DNA from: JADJLQ01 sp031417835
GTDB taxonomy: Bacteria; Bacteroidota; Bacteroidia; Chitinophagales; Saprospiraceae
DNA length: 64,000 bases
Assembly: GCA_031417835.1 (NCBI GenBank)
Contig: JANOWJ010000043.1
Location: forward strand, 24,454-88,453
Direction of reading: 5' to 3'
Part shown: one piece after another, positions 15,931 to 25,470 of the stretch
How the letters are laid out: the number at the start of each line of letters is the position of its first letter
Numbering within the stretch: the first letter of the stretch is position 1
The notes under the pieces: generated by a model
Told to the model about the DNA's origin: nothing
Databases searched by the model: none
What the model saw: only the letters and a program-made list of their open reading frames with translations
Program-made: the position numbers and the translations under genes

Positions 15931-16416
15931 CTAAAGCCGCCACCGAAAAGACTTATCATCCACGGCTCGCATGGTGCAAAGGATTCCCTCCAGGTGATCG
16001 TATTCATGTTGTAACAATTCCGATAGCGCATCTACCATTGCCCACTCTCGAGGCTGCCATTGTTCATCCAGATATTGCAAGACCAAAGATTTATGTCTTT
16101 TTACGCGTACAAGCAAATTTGGAAAACTCATACAGTCATCCCATAGCTCAAAGTATTCCTCACTGAGATAAGTAAAGACGGGGTTGATAATTACCACAGG
16201 CTGGTCTATATTCATATAGATCAATCGTTTCATAATCCCTATCTGTGGTGCTGCAATAGCTCTACCAAAATTGTATTTAGCTCTGATCTCTAGCATGACA
16301 GCATCCAGATCGGCTACCCACCCGGCCACCATGGTCAATTCGGATTTCAGTACTGGCTCGCAGACTTGATACAGTCTAGGGTCACCCAGCATAAGTAGAT
16401 CGGTCAAGGATTTCAT
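15931..16416 (-). CDS. Peptide deformylase, divergent type
   Basis: A 161-residue deformylase. Metal ligands and catalytic Glu are present: Cys95 in WDDCMSFP and the LQHEYDHLEG motif (His137, Glu138, His141). The other motifs are non-canonical: GxGxAAPQ appears as GRAIAAPQ (residues 51-58) and EGCLS as DDCMS. Peptide deformylase removes the formyl group from new proteins using Fe2+. The changes suggest the second, less studied deformylase class seen in some Bacteroidota, which may have a different substrate or be a backup enzyme. The gene stands alone; a near-match promoter TATTTTTC lies about 20 bases upstream. Confidence 0.82.
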   Translation of the reverse strand: MKSLTDLLMLGDPRLYQVCEPVLKSELTMVAGWVADLDAVMLEIRAKYNFGRAIAAPQIGIMKRLIYMNIDQPVVIINPVFTYLSEEYFELWDDCMSFPNLLVRVKRHKSLVLQYLDEQWQPREWAMVDALSELLQHEYDHLEGILCTMRAVDDKSFRWRL

Positions 16417-16771
16417 GCGCTTCTGCAGTCTGTGAAAAATACCGAACTCAACAAGCCGATTATCGAGCGAATGCTACAGTCGAGCCCAATAGAAAGGCAC
16501 ACTCCTTTAGCGGCGGACAACCAAAGCCCCGGCCATTGTATTGACAACAAGATACCTGAGTCAAAAATCTTTTTTTGCATAAAATACCTATTAGATCTTC
16601 TAAGGTACTCACATATTGGATAAATCTTTATATATCAGGCTTTCCTGGAAGATACTGACTGATAGAATCACTTGTTCATCGATGACCAGCCTTTTTTAAT
16701 AGAAAAACTGAAGCCACCTCCTTATTTTCAATTAATCTTGTCATTATAATTACTTAAATTTTAATAATACG
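16417..16771. other. Gene-free stretch
   Basis: A 355-base gap between the divergent deformylase and tolC-like genes. A 63-codon plus-strand frame (16432-16623) has poor composition and no family features and is not called. AT-rich sequence just before 16772 probably holds the efflux-gene promoter, but no perfect TAnnTTTG element is visible. Confidence 0.4.
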
Positions 16772-18193
16772 GTGAGCCGATTTTATTTCCTTGGGGTATG
16801 GATACTTATTTTCATCATCCCGGCCAGTAGTCAACAGACCTGGTCATTGCTGCGATGTGTAGAACATGCCCGGGCGAATAGTATAGCAATCAAACAGAAT
16901 AACCTTAGAGTCGATCAGGCCGAGGTAAGTGCTATCCAAGCTCGCCATAGCCAATATCCACGATTTAATGGGTCCTCCAGCTATGGCCTTAATTTTGGTC
17001 GTACGATCAACCCAGTGACTAACGATTTTGAGACGAGTTCCATTGGTAATAATAGTGTGGGTGTGAATGCAGGAGTTACCTTGTTTAATGGCGGCTTTAT
17101 TCGCAATTCGATTTCACAATCCCTGGTAGATGTACAGACTGCAAAACTGGATGCCGACCAGTTTAGTCAGGATCTTTCACTCAATGTCGTTCAATTTTAC
17201 ATCGCCATTTTGTTTGCCCAGGATCGATTGGATAATGCCCGCATCCAGGTACAGACTACGACTCAACAATTGGATCAGGTAGACAAGCTGATAGCAGCTG
17301 GCAGTCGACCGGAAGGTGATCGTCTGGAGATCTTAGCTCAGCAAGCTCGAGAAGAACAAAATATAATCGTATTTCAAAATACAGTACTCAGCAACAAACT
17401 ATCGCTCAAGCAATTACTGAGGTTACAGATCAATGAACCTTTCGATATCGAAAGGCCTTCTGCCAATAGTTTACAGCCATCTCTGATAGATCAAGACCTC
17501 GCTCAGATATATACTTATGCGCTGGAAAATAGATCAGATGTCAAGTCAGGGGATTTAAAAATAAAAAGTGCTGAGTTTGGAGTCAAAATTCAGAAAGCTA
17601 ATTATCTGCCTTCTATCAGTCTGGGTGGCAATTTAAATAGTTTGTTTTCTTCGCGAGGTATCCGTGTGATCGGGATAAGGGAAGTGGAAAATAAAGTAAA
17701 AATTAATTTTAATGGCCAGATTGCAGAATTGGGCTTATTTAGCGACCGACCAATCACTGAAAAAAACCCCTACTTTACTCAATTGAATGAAAACGTAGGC
17801 TATGGTCTGGGCTTGAGTGCCAGTATCCCGATCTACAATAATTACAGGGCCAGAGCCGGGGTACGACAAGCCGAAATCACGGTAGAAGGTGCCAAATTGA
17901 ATAATGATCAAACTAAGGAAAATATTAAGAACAATATCCAGACGGCCTTGAATGATCTAAGCGCCGCAGCCAACAGTTATGAAGCAGCAAAGCGCAGCAC
18001 TGTCGCTCAACGACTGGCTTATAATAACACTAAAACAAAATTTGATGTAGGTTCGGCCAATACCTTCGAGCTTTTGACGGCCAAAAACAGACTGGATATC
18101 GCTGTGACCGAGGAGCTGGTAGCCCAATATGACTATATTTTCAGGACTAAGGTGATCGATTATTACCTTGGCAAAACCATCACCCTCAATTAA
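16772..18193 (+). CDS. TolC-family outer-membrane efflux protein
   Basis: A 473-residue protein with signal peptide (about 1-20, ending PASSQQ) and two TolC-type repeats. Typical blocks are WSLLRCVEHARANSIAI, FGRTINPVTND, GVNAGVTLFNGG, YIAILFAQDRLDNARIQV and near the end AYNNTKTKFDVGSANTFEL. These build the trimeric outer-membrane channel and periplasmic alpha barrel of tripartite exporters. The start is GTG at 16772; there is no nearby ATG in frame that keeps the signal. It is followed after 23 bp by the periplasmic adaptor, but no inner-membrane pump follows, which is unusual since most Bacteroidota operons add an ABC permease. Confidence 0.88.
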   Translation: MSRFYFLGVWILIFIIPASSQQTWSLLRCVEHARANSIAIKQNNLRVDQAEVSAIQARHSQYPRFNGSSSYGLNFGRTINPVTNDFETSSIGNNSVGVNAGVTLFNGGFIRNSISQSLVDVQTAKLDADQFSQDLSLNVVQFYIAILFAQDRLDNARIQVQTTTQQLDQVDKLIAAGSRPEGDRLEILAQQAREEQNIIVFQNTVLSNKLSLKQLLRLQINEPFDIERPSANSLQPSLIDQDLAQIYTYALENRSDVKSGDLKIKSAEFGVKIQKANYLPSISLGGNLNSLFSSRGIRVIGIREVENKVKINFNGQIAELGLFSDRPITEKNPYFTQLNENVGYGLGLSASIPIYNNYRARAGVRQAEITVEGAKLNNDQTKENIKNNIQTALNDLSAAANSYEAAKRSTVAQRLAYNNTKTKFDVGSANTFELLTAKNRLDIAVTEELVAQYDYIFRTKVIDYYLGKTITLN

Positions 18194-18216
18194 ATAACTC
18201 ATTGTAATCAACGAAT

Positions 18217-19629
18217 ATGGAATCACGAATCATCAAACCAAAAAAAAAGGGAATCCAATGGTGGATCTGGGCTTTGCTTATATTATTTGTAGGGCTTATG
18301 GCTTTTGCTTATTTCAAAAATAAAAATAAACCGAAAGGTGAAAAGGTGAATACGGAAAAAGCGATGAAACGCACTATCCGTGAAACCGTATCTGCCAGCG
18401 GCAAAATATTCCCTGAAAAAGAAATAAAAATCAGCTCGGATGTCTCCGGCGAAATCGTCGAACTTCAAGTCATGGAAGGCGATAGTGTGCGAGCAGGACA
18501 GCTTCTTGCAAAGATCAATCCTGATACCTATGTCTCTGCGGTGGAACGTGGCAATGCAGGATTGAATAATGCTAAGAGTCAAGTAGCCATCAGTCAAGCA
18601 CAAGTAGAGACCTCAAAAGCTCAGATCGAACAGATAGAAGCTAACCTTACCAATGCCACCAATATCCATACCCGCAATATTGAACTCAAAAAGCAAGGAG
18701 TCATCTCTCAAGCCGACTTTGACCTTTCTTTGTCCAATGTACGGGCCTTGGAGGCTAATCTTAGATCAGCCAAATCCAATCTCAATAGTTCCATACAAGG
18801 CACCAAAGCGGCAGAGTTTACAGTTAAAAGTTCTGAAGCCGGACTTAAAGAATTAAAGACCTCTTTATCGAGGACTTCCATCTTTGCACCATCATCTGGC
18901 ATCATCTCTAAGCTCAATGTGGAGGAAGGTGAGCGGGTAGTCGGTACGATCCAAATGGCCGGTACTGAAATGATGCGTATCGCCAATCTCAATGAAATGG
19001 AAGTACAGGTCGATGTATCGGAAAATGACATCTTGAGAGTCAAGCTTGGCGACACTGCTGAAATAGAAGTAGATGCTTATCTGGATAAAAAATTTAAAGG
19101 CACCGTCACAGAAATAGCCAATTCTGCTTCCAATACTGGCAGCACGGCGATTCAAACCTTATCATCGGATCAGGTCACCAATTTTGTAGTTAAGATCAGA
19201 ATCATAGCGGATACCTATAGAGATATGATTAAAAAAGGTAAATTTCCGTTTAGGCCAGGCATGTCTGCCGCAGTCAATATTTTTACGGATGCACATCCGG
19301 AGGCCATCAGCGTACCGATTTCAGCAGTGACCACCAGGGAGGATGATCAAAAAGATTCCTCTGCGACCTCTGCCAAACCTAAATCGAATGATTTTAAAGA
19401 GTATGTGTTTTTATACAGCGCCGATACGGCTAAAATGGTGCAGGTCACTTCTGGTATTCAAGATGACAATTTTATAGAGATCCTCACAGGTCTTACTACC
19501 GTTGATGAGGTCATCACCGGACCATATGCTACGGTAAGCCGTAAGCTCAAATCCGGTATGAAGCTACAGAAGGAGACTAAAAAGGATATAAAGAAAAACA
19601 ACGAAACTAAAATCGTAAATATAGATTAA
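18217..19629 (+). CDS. Periplasmic adaptor (HlyD/MacA-type membrane-fusion protein)
   Basis: A 470-residue adaptor with one N-terminal membrane helix (about 14-33, WWIWALLILFVGLMAFAYF) after a basic start. It carries the biotinyl-lipoyl hybrid motif GEIVELQVMEGDSVRAGQLL, a long coiled coil (about 105-215) with LKKQGVISQADFDLSLSNV, the second lipoyl half SLSRTSIFAPSSGIISKLNV EGERV with a beta barrel after it, and the membrane-proximal domain (VSENDILRVKLGDTAEIEVD). This matches MacA-type partners of TolC. The next gene is unrelated, so the third component (for example MacB-like permease) must be elsewhere. Lysine-rich C-tail is odd and probably disordered. Confidence 0.87.
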   Translation: MESRIIKPKKKGIQWWIWALLILFVGLMAFAYFKNKNKPKGEKVNTEKAMKRTIRETVSASGKIFPEKEIKISSDVSGEIVELQVMEGDSVRAGQLLAKINPDTYVSAVERGNAGLNNAKSQVAISQAQVETSKAQIEQIEANLTNATNIHTRNIELKKQGVISQADFDLSLSNVRALEANLRSAKSNLNSSIQGTKAAEFTVKSSEAGLKELKTSLSRTSIFAPSSGIISKLNVEEGERVVGTIQMAGTEMMRIANLNEMEVQVDVSENDILRVKLGDTAEIEVDAYLDKKFKGTVTEIANSASNTGSTAIQTLSSDQVTNFVVKIRIIADTYRDMIKKGKFPFRPGMSAAVNIFTDAHPEAISVPISAVTTREDDQKDSSATSAKPKSNDFKEYVFLYSADTAKMVQVTSGIQDDNFIEILTGLTTVDEVITGPYATVSRKLKSGMKLQKETKKDIKKNNETKIVNID

Positions 19630-19643
19630 GTGGTTTTTATGCG

Positions 19644-19673
19644 TTTGCAATATTAAATTAAACATTAATTTTG
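19644..19673 (+). promoter_or_regulatory. Bacteroidota sigma-factor promoter (-33 TTTG and -7 TAATTTTG)
   Basis: TTTG at 19644-19647 and TAATTTTG at 19666-19673 are separated by 18 bases, very near the consensus TTTG-N19-TAnnTTTG. It is 31 bases before the ATG at 19705, so it should drive the DUF2064 gene and perhaps the phosphohexomutase. Confidence 0.65.
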
Positions 19674-19704
19674 CGTTCCCATTTATGAATTTAAACGAGC
19701 GGTT

Positions 19705-20310
19705 ATGGAGCAGGCTCTTATCATCTTTATTAAAAATGCCGTCTTAGGCAAAGTAAAAACCCGACTTGCAGCATCTATAGGCGATGTCGCTGCATTGGAG
19801 GTGTATAAAGGCCTTCTGGATCATACGAGAATAGTTACGTTGAACATAGACGCAGCCAGATTGTTATTTTATTCGGACAAAGTGGAGCGACACGATCTGT
19901 GGCCTGAAAAAAAATACAGCAAAAGCTTGCAGTCCGGCGCAGACTTAGGGGAGCGCATGGCCAATGCATTCAGGCAAGCCACTGAGTATGATAAAAAAAT
20001 CATCATTGGCAGCGATTGTCCAGGTCTTACACCTGAGCTTATCGAATCTGCCTATACTGCCCTTGATTTTCACGATGTGGTGATAGGACCTGCAGCGGAT
20101 GGCGGCTATTATCTCTTGGGTATGAATAATATGATCCCTGAGCTTTTTGAACATATACCCTGGAGCACCGATCAAGTATTGTTGGAGACTTTTAAAATAC
20201 TGCAACAGAAAAGACTGCTGTATAAACTGCTACCTCAGCTGAGGGATGTCGATACGCTGCAGGATTGGGAGGCAGAAAAAAATAAGTTATGGCGAGAACA
20301 GACGATTTGA
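19705..20310 (+). CDS. DUF2064 / TIGR04282-type glycosyltransferase-like protein
   Basis: A 201-residue protein of the GT-A fold. Diagnostic blocks are IIFIKNAVLGKVKTRLA (the K-x3-G-x-V-K-T-R-L nucleotide site), LQSGADLGERMANAFRQA, IIIGSDCPGLTPELIESAY, VVIGPAADGGYYLLGMN, and LLPQLRDVDTLQDWE. These match TIGR04282, linked to arsenosugar biosynthesis, and DUF2064 more broadly. The DxD-like sites (SDCPG, DVDT) suggest nucleotide-sugar binding. No arsenosugar partner is close, so function may differ. It has its own promoter and lies 86 bp before the phosphohexomutase. Confidence 0.82.
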   Translation: MEQALIIFIKNAVLGKVKTRLAASIGDVAALEVYKGLLDHTRIVTLNIDAARLLFYSDKVERHDLWPEKKYSKSLQSGADLGERMANAFRQATEYDKKIIIGSDCPGLTPELIESAYTALDFHDVVIGPAADGGYYLLGMNNMIPELFEHIPWSTDQVLLETFKILQQKRLLYKLLPQLRDVDTLQDWEAEKNKLWREQTI

Positions 20311-20396
20311 TTCGTCTTTATGTTTTATCGGATTCCTAACTACTCTAGCCTTGTAATACCTAATTTTCGTTTCTTTGTATCAAATACAAATAATCT

Positions 20397-21779
20397 ATGT
20401 TAAAGATCAAGTTTGGTACAGATGGCTGGCGGGCCATCATCGCAGACGAATATACTCTGGATAATGTACGCAGGGTAGCCATGGGTACAGCCCTTTGGAT
20501 GCACCAAAAGAAAATGTCTAAAGCAGTGGTAGGCTATGATACCCGATTCGGCGGAGTGATGTTTGCCAAAGCCGTTGCAGATCTATTGTCAGGTGAGGGT
20601 CATCACGTATTTCTATCCAATGATTATGCATCTACTCCAATGATATCTATGGGCGTGGCAGAGCTCAAAGCTGATCTGGGTGTAGTCATCACGGCCAGTC
20701 ATAATCCACCATCCTATAATGGGTACAAACTCAAAGCATCGTATGGGGGCCCGATGATACCTAGTGAAGTCGCTGAGATCGAAGATTTGATCCCCGATGT
20801 CATTCCAGCTGTCAAAACAGCCATAGGTAAAATAGAATTAGTGGATCTCGAAGAAATGTATGAGGCAAAAGTGAGGGCCTCCTTTGATATTCCTGCCATT
20901 CAATCGGTAGCGATGCCTTTTGCTTTTGATGCTATGTATGGTGCAGGCCAACGCATCATGAAAAAATTATTTCCGGATGCAGTTCATCTACACAGTGATT
21001 TTAATCCCTCCTTCCACGGCCAGGCACCTGAACCTATCGAACGCAATCTTTCAGAACTGATAGCAACAGTAAAATCCGATCCTGCTATCAAAATAGGCAT
21101 AGCCAATGATGGAGATGCCGATCGTATAGGCATGGTGGATGGTCACGGCGCATTTGTTGATTCCCACCACATGTTATTATTATTGATGTATTATCAACAT
21201 CATTTCAAAAAACAGAAAGGTAAAGTGTTGATTACCTTTTCGGTGACCGATAAAGTAAAAAAACTAGCAGATATCTTTGGAGTAGAATGTATAGTTACTA
21301 AAATTGGTTTTAAATACATCAGTGAGCTGATGCTGACTACACCGATCCTCGTAGCTGGCGAAGAGTCTGGAGGTATAGCTGTAGCCGGCCATATTCCTGA
21401 GCGGGATGGTGTCTGGGTAGGCCTGACTATCTTAGAGTTCATGGCCAAGTCGGGAAAATCCTTAACAGAGTTGATCCAAGAAATATACGCTCTCGTCGGC
21501 GCATTTAAGTGTGATCGGGATGATCTCCACCTCGATGAAGCCAAAAAGCAAGCCGTCATTAAGGCATGTAAAGATCACGCTTTTTCTTCTTTTGGATCTT
21601 ACAAGATCGAGTCCATGGAGGATATGGATGGGTATAAATTTCTCTTTGGTTTTGATCAATGGGTCATGGTACGACCCTCAGGTACAGAGCCCGTGCTGAG
21701 AGTCTATGCTCAGGCCGCAGATAGTCAGAAAGTGAGAGCGTTATTAGATGCAGCCAAAGGTGCGCTGTTGAGTGTATGA
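20397..21779 (+). CDS. Phosphoglucomutase / phosphomannomutase family protein
   Basis: A 460-residue four-domain alpha-D-phosphohexomutase. The active-site Ser is Ser101 in VITASHNPPSYNG; the Mg2+ loop is ANDGDADRIGMVDG (about 237-250); the sugar-binding loop is VAGEESGGIAV; the phosphate loop is VRPSGTEPVLRVYAQA near the C-terminus. The N-terminus KFGTDGWRAIIAD is the family start. It moves phosphate between the 1- and 6-positions of glucose, mannose or glucosamine phosphate, via a phosphoserine. The subfamily often called phosphoglucomutase/phosphomannomutase in Bacteroidota has this length; the substrate cannot be set from sequence. Following gene is 148 bp away. Confidence 0.9.
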   Translation: MLKIKFGTDGWRAIIADEYTLDNVRRVAMGTALWMHQKKMSKAVVGYDTRFGGVMFAKAVADLLSGEGHHVFLSNDYASTPMISMGVAELKADLGVVITASHNPPSYNGYKLKASYGGPMIPSEVAEIEDLIPDVIPAVKTAIGKIELVDLEEMYEAKVRASFDIPAIQSVAMPFAFDAMYGAGQRIMKKLFPDAVHLHSDFNPSFHGQAPEPIERNLSELIATVKSDPAIKIGIANDGDADRIGMVDGHGAFVDSHHMLLLLMYYQHHFKKQKGKVLITFSVTDKVKKLADIFGVECIVTKIGFKYISELMLTTPILVAGEESGGIAVAGHIPERDGVWVGLTILEFMAKSGKSLTELIQEIYALVGAFKCDRDDLHLDEAKKQAVIKACKDHAFSSFGSYKIESMEDMDGYKFLFGFDQWVMVRPSGTEPVLRVYAQAADSQKVRALLDAAKGALLSV

Positions 21780-21927
21780 TCTGCATGGGCAGTGCCTATC
21801 TTTGAGATTCCTATGCGGTTTGGGTGACGAGACGGATATTGTAATTGCATGAGCACTGCATATACGGATTGAGGTGAGTGCCAGATGAAGCGCTTGTTTA
21901 TTTTGTAAAGTCAAAATACATATTTGA

Positions 21928-22659
21928 ATGAATTATTCTTTAGTCAAAGTCAATGCTTTCATCAAAGGGCTTGTGTGGTTATCAAGACCACATGTGTGGT
22001 TGGGCTGGTTGAGGCATCCATTTTTCTTTTTAGCTAACACCATCAGTTTGTCCCGATGGATGGCATCGCAACATCATTCAAATGCTTTCAACGATTTTTT
22101 TACATTTAAGCGGGTTATAACAAGACGACTTACGCTGTATCAGCATCTAGTCGATACGTTACAACTCGAACAGGAAGCTTTTGACTATCTTGAGTATGGT
22201 GTGAGTACGGGACTTTCGCTGCAGTGGTGGGTGGACCATACTAAACACGAGGATACTCGTTATTATGGATTTGACACGTTCGAAGGTTTGCCAGAGGACT
22301 TTGGATTTTACGTAAAAGGTTCTTTGGCTTCCGGTATTCCTGATATCACCGATACCAGAGTCAAATTTTATAAAGGGCTTTTTCAGGATACTCAACCAAT
22401 TTTTATCAAAGAGATTAACCTGGAACATGGTTGCAGAAAAATAGTTCACCTTGATGCAGATCTATTTACTTCAACATTGTATGCCTTGACCAGCCTCGCT
22501 CCTTATTTAAAAAAGGGGGATGTCTTGATGTTTGATGAATTTAGCGTGCCTAATCATGAGTTCTTGGCATTCAAGATTTTTTGTGAATCCTATTACATCA
22601 AGACCCGATTATTGGGAGCTGTCAATAATTATTTTCAAGTAGCTTTTATTATTGAGTAG
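21928..22659 (+). CDS. TylF/MycF-like class I methyltransferase
   Basis: A 243-residue SAM-dependent methyltransferase. Key blocks are FDYLEYGVSTGLSLQWW (motif I equivalent), YYGFDTFEGLPEDFG, IVHLDADLFTSTLYALTSLAPYL (acidic metal-binding motif with DxD) and GDVLMFDEFSVPNHEFLAF. These resemble TylF/MycF sugar O-methyltransferases, which methylate deoxysugars in macrolides or surface glycans. An N-terminal aromatic stretch (residues 10-45, LVWLSRPHVWLGWLRHP) may associate with the membrane. It stands alone without a glycan cluster, so a role in surface polysaccharide decoration is only a guess. Confidence 0.75.
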   Translation: MNYSLVKVNAFIKGLVWLSRPHVWLGWLRHPFFFLANTISLSRWMASQHHSNAFNDFFTFKRVITRRLTLYQHLVDTLQLEQEAFDYLEYGVSTGLSLQWWVDHTKHEDTRYYGFDTFEGLPEDFGFYVKGSLASGIPDITDTRVKFYKGLFQDTQPIFIKEINLEHGCRKIVHLDADLFTSTLYALTSLAPYLKKGDVLMFDEFSVPNHEFLAFKIFCESYYIKTRLLGAVNNYFQVAFIIE

Positions 22660-22780
22660 GCCCCACCATGGATTGATAAAATATTCAGCTGGCTCTATTT
22701 GTTTTTCTGCCATGTCCAGCTAGATGTGTTGATGCACTCGCGACTTCAACCGATATAGTTCATTTTAATTTTAGGGGTTC

Positions 22781-22820
22781 AAAACAAAAAAAGCGCCTTT
22801 ACGATTGCAAAGACGCTTTT
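22781..22820 (-). terminator. Rho-independent terminator after glutamine synthetase III
   Basis: Reading the minus strand, AAAAGCGTCTTT (22820-22809) pairs with AAAGGCGCTTTT (22800-22789) around an 8-base loop with a single mismatch, followed by TTTTTTTGTTTT. This is a classic hairpin and U-tract, 30 bases after the stop at 22850. Confidence 0.8.
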
Positions 22821-22849
22821 GTTAAAGCAATATATTTGGAGAATGTACT

Positions 22850-25048
22850 TTATCTCAACATCAATAACTCCCGGTACTTTGGTAATGGCCATTCATCATC
22901 ATCCACGATGAGTTCGAGTTTGTCTATTTGGTATCTGATTTCCTCAAAGAATCCTTTTACTTTTTGATTATATGCCCCAGCGCGTTTGTGTGCATCTTCA
23001 ATGGCATTGGCTTTTTTACGAGCTTCCGTCATTTGATCCACCAGTGTGATGATCTTGCCAGTATACTCAGATATCTTCTTGATGGTGTCTATCGTAGGTT
23101 GATACGATTTGGCAGGTATACCTATACTTTTCAGACCAGTTACGTTTTGTACCAGACTGGTTTGATATTTTAATGAAGTAGATACGATATGATTGATGGC
23201 CAGATCACCGAGTACACGGCTTTCGATCTGTACTTTCTTAGTATAGTTTTCCCATTCGATTTCCACGCGTGCATGCAGTTCTTTAGCGTTGTAGATGCCG
23301 TGTTTTTCAAAAAGAGCTACATTTTCTTTACGCAGGTAGATTTCTAAAGCAGTAGGGGTGTCTTTGATATTGCCCAAGCCTCGTTTTTTGGCCTCTTTCA
23401 CCCATTCCTCTGAGTAGTTATTGCCTTCGAAGATGATCTTTTTAGAGGATTTAATATATCCTTGCAGTACTTCTGAGATTGCTAATTCCTTTTTAGCCCC
23501 TTTCTCAATAAGTTTATCCACATCTGCTTTGAATTTGAACAGTTGATCTGCTATCATCGTATTGAGCACCGTCATAGGCTGAGCGCAGTTAGCACTTGAG
23601 CCCACGGCTCGGAATTCAAACTTATTGCCCGTAAATGCAAAGGGCGAAGTTCGATTGCGATCTGTATTATCAAGCAATAAAGCCGGGATTTTGTTTACAC
23701 CCAACTTCATATAGACATTGTCTCCTTTTTCAAGGGTGATTTCTTTATTTTTTTCAAATTCGTTGAGTACCCGATTCATAGTATTGCCTACAAAGACAGA
23801 CATGATAGCTGGAGGCGCTTCATTGGCACCAAGGCGATGCTCATTGCCCGGAGAGGCGATAGATGCTCTTAATAGATCTGAATTGTCACAGACTGCTTTG
23901 ACTACATTGACAAAGAAGGCAAGGAATCGAAGATTCTCTTTTGGTTTTGAGCTAGGACCTAGCAGGTTGATCCCCGTATCTGTACTGAGCGACCAGTTAT
24001 TATGTTTTCCAGATCCATTGATACCCGCAAAAGGTTTTTCATGGAAGAGGACTTTAAGTTTATGTTTTGCAGCGACCTTATTCATAAGATCCATGAGCAA
24101 CTGATTGTGATCGCAAGCGAGATTGAGCTCCTCAAAGGTAGGGGCCACTTCAAACTGTGCTGGAGCTACCTCATTATGGCGGGTACGCACAGGCATTCCT
24201 AGTTTTTGTGCTTCGATCTCAAAGTCCACCATAAAGGCATTCACTCTTGGAGGAATGGATCCAAAATAGTGGTCTTCTAATTGTTGTCCTTTGGCAGGTG
24301 AGTGACCAAAGACGGTTCTTCCGGCCATCATCAAGTCTGGTCGAGCATTAAATAATGCTTCATCGACCACAAAATATTCTTGTTCGGGGCCCAGGGTCGC
24401 GATCACCCGTTTTACATCCCGGTCAAAATAGTCTCTCATGACCGCTGTAGCAGCTTTGTCTAATAAAGCGATGGCCTTTAATAAGGGAGTCTTATAGTCC
24501 AACGCTTCACCGGTATAAGACACGAACACGGACGGCACGCATAAGGTGGCGGTACCTCCTAGGTTTTCCATAATAAAAGCAGGTGAAGAAGGATCCCAAG
24601 CGGTATAACCCCGAGCCTCAAAAGTGGATCGGATACCACCATTCGGGAAAGAGGAAGCATCTGGCTCTTGTTGTACTAAGGCAGATCCCTTAAATTTTTC
24701 AAGTGCTTTGCCGGTTTTGTAATCAATGTCAAAAAAGGCATCATGTTTTTCCGCCGTAGAGCCTGTAAGAGGTTGAAACCAATGCGTATAGTGAGTAGCA
24801 CCCTTGGAGACCGCCCATGATTTCATCGCAGCTGCGACTTCATCTGCAGATTCTCGATCAATCTTAGACCCCGCTTGAATAGCTTCGGCTATTTTCTTGT
24901 ACGCATCAGGACTAAGGAGTGATTTCATGACATCGTCATTGAACGTATTGCTACCATAGTACTCGGTCACCTTTTGGTCCGGAAGTTTGATGTGCGGAGT
25001 TGGTCTGTTTTGAGCCAGGTCCAGGGCTTTAAATCTAGAAATTGCCAT
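22850..25048 (-). CDS. glnN: Glutamine synthetase type III
   Basis: A 732-residue GSIII. It has the long N-terminal domain with YYGSNTFNDDVMKSLL, the GSIII signature THYTHWFQPLTGSTAEKHDAF, the catalytic part LGPEQEYFVVDEALFN, PARTRHNEVAPAQFEVAP-like MPVRTRHNEVAPAQFE, FHEKPFAGINGSGKHNNWS and the C-terminal RTSPFAFTGNKFEFRAVGSS. It makes glutamine from glutamate, ammonia and ATP in a dodecamer. Type III replaces the small GSI in many Bacteroidota. It is monocistronic, with its own terminator; expected to be nitrogen regulated, but no binding site is recognisable upstream. Confidence 0.95.
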   Translation of the reverse strand: MAISRFKALDLAQNRPTPHIKLPDQKVTEYYGSNTFNDDVMKSLLSPDAYKKIAEAIQAGSKIDRESADEVAAAMKSWAVSKGATHYTHWFQPLTGSTAEKHDAFFDIDYKTGKALEKFKGSALVQQEPDASSFPNGGIRSTFEARGYTAWDPSSPAFIMENLGGTATLCVPSVFVSYTGEALDYKTPLLKAIALLDKAATAVMRDYFDRDVKRVIATLGPEQEYFVVDEALFNARPDLMMAGRTVFGHSPAKGQQLEDHYFGSIPPRVNAFMVDFEIEAQKLGMPVRTRHNEVAPAQFEVAPTFEELNLACDHNQLLMDLMNKVAAKHKLKVLFHEKPFAGINGSGKHNNWSLSTDTGINLLGPSSKPKENLRFLAFFVNVVKAVCDNSDLLRASIASPGNEHRLGANEAPPAIMSVFVGNTMNRVLNEFEKNKEITLEKGDNVYMKLGVNKIPALLLDNTDRNRTSPFAFTGNKFEFRAVGSSANCAQPMTVLNTMIADQLFKFKADVDKLIEKGAKKELAISEVLQGYIKSSKKIIFEGNNYSEEWVKEAKKRGLGNIKDTPTALEIYLRKENVALFEKHGIYNAKELHARVEIEWENYTKKVQIESRVLGDLAINHIVSTSLKYQTSLVQNVTGLKSIGIPAKSYQPTIDTIKKISEYTGKIITLVDQMTEARKKANAIEDAHKRAGAYNQKVKGFFEEIRYQIDKLELIVDDDEWPLPKYRELLMLR

Positions 25049-25431
25049 TTTTTAGAAAGTTTGGTTGAAAATCAGGTGTAAAAATAGATTTTTTGTAGCT
25101 AAACTGAAATTTAAGGTTTGATAATTGATGCAAAAGGACATAGATAAATGTTATTTCTAAAAAGGCCGTCCATATTTTCGATTTTTTGAAATCATGCATA
25201 GATCTGATTTGGACCAACATTAGGAACTTTTCTACCTCCTTATCATTGGGTTTTGATACAGTGTTTTCTCTTGAAAATCATCAAAAAATTGATTCAAAAC
25301 CATTGGATGTGTTGCGGAGTAAAACAATATTTAGAAAAACCATGCTGTACTAGTTAGTGCCCGCCAAATCAGTAAGATCCCAAACCATAAAAATGCATTA
25401 GAAATGTAATAATTGTCCCCTTTGGGTCTTG

Positions 25432-25447
25432 CGAAAATTAATTTTCG
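25432..25447. repeat. 16-bp perfect palindrome between convergently spaced transcripts
   Basis: CGAAAATTAATTTTCG is a perfect palindrome 24 bases downstream of the stop of the minus-strand gene at 25471. It may be an operator or weak transcription-stop hairpin. In the gap 25049-25470, which also holds the glnN upstream region, I see nothing else that I can support. Confidence 0.35.
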
Positions 25448-25470
25448 TCTTTGGTCTCATTTTAGTGCAC

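Noticed and set aside
16432..16623. Plus-strand 63-residue frame between the deformylase and tolC-like genes
   Set aside because: Poor composition, no domain, no promoter in register.
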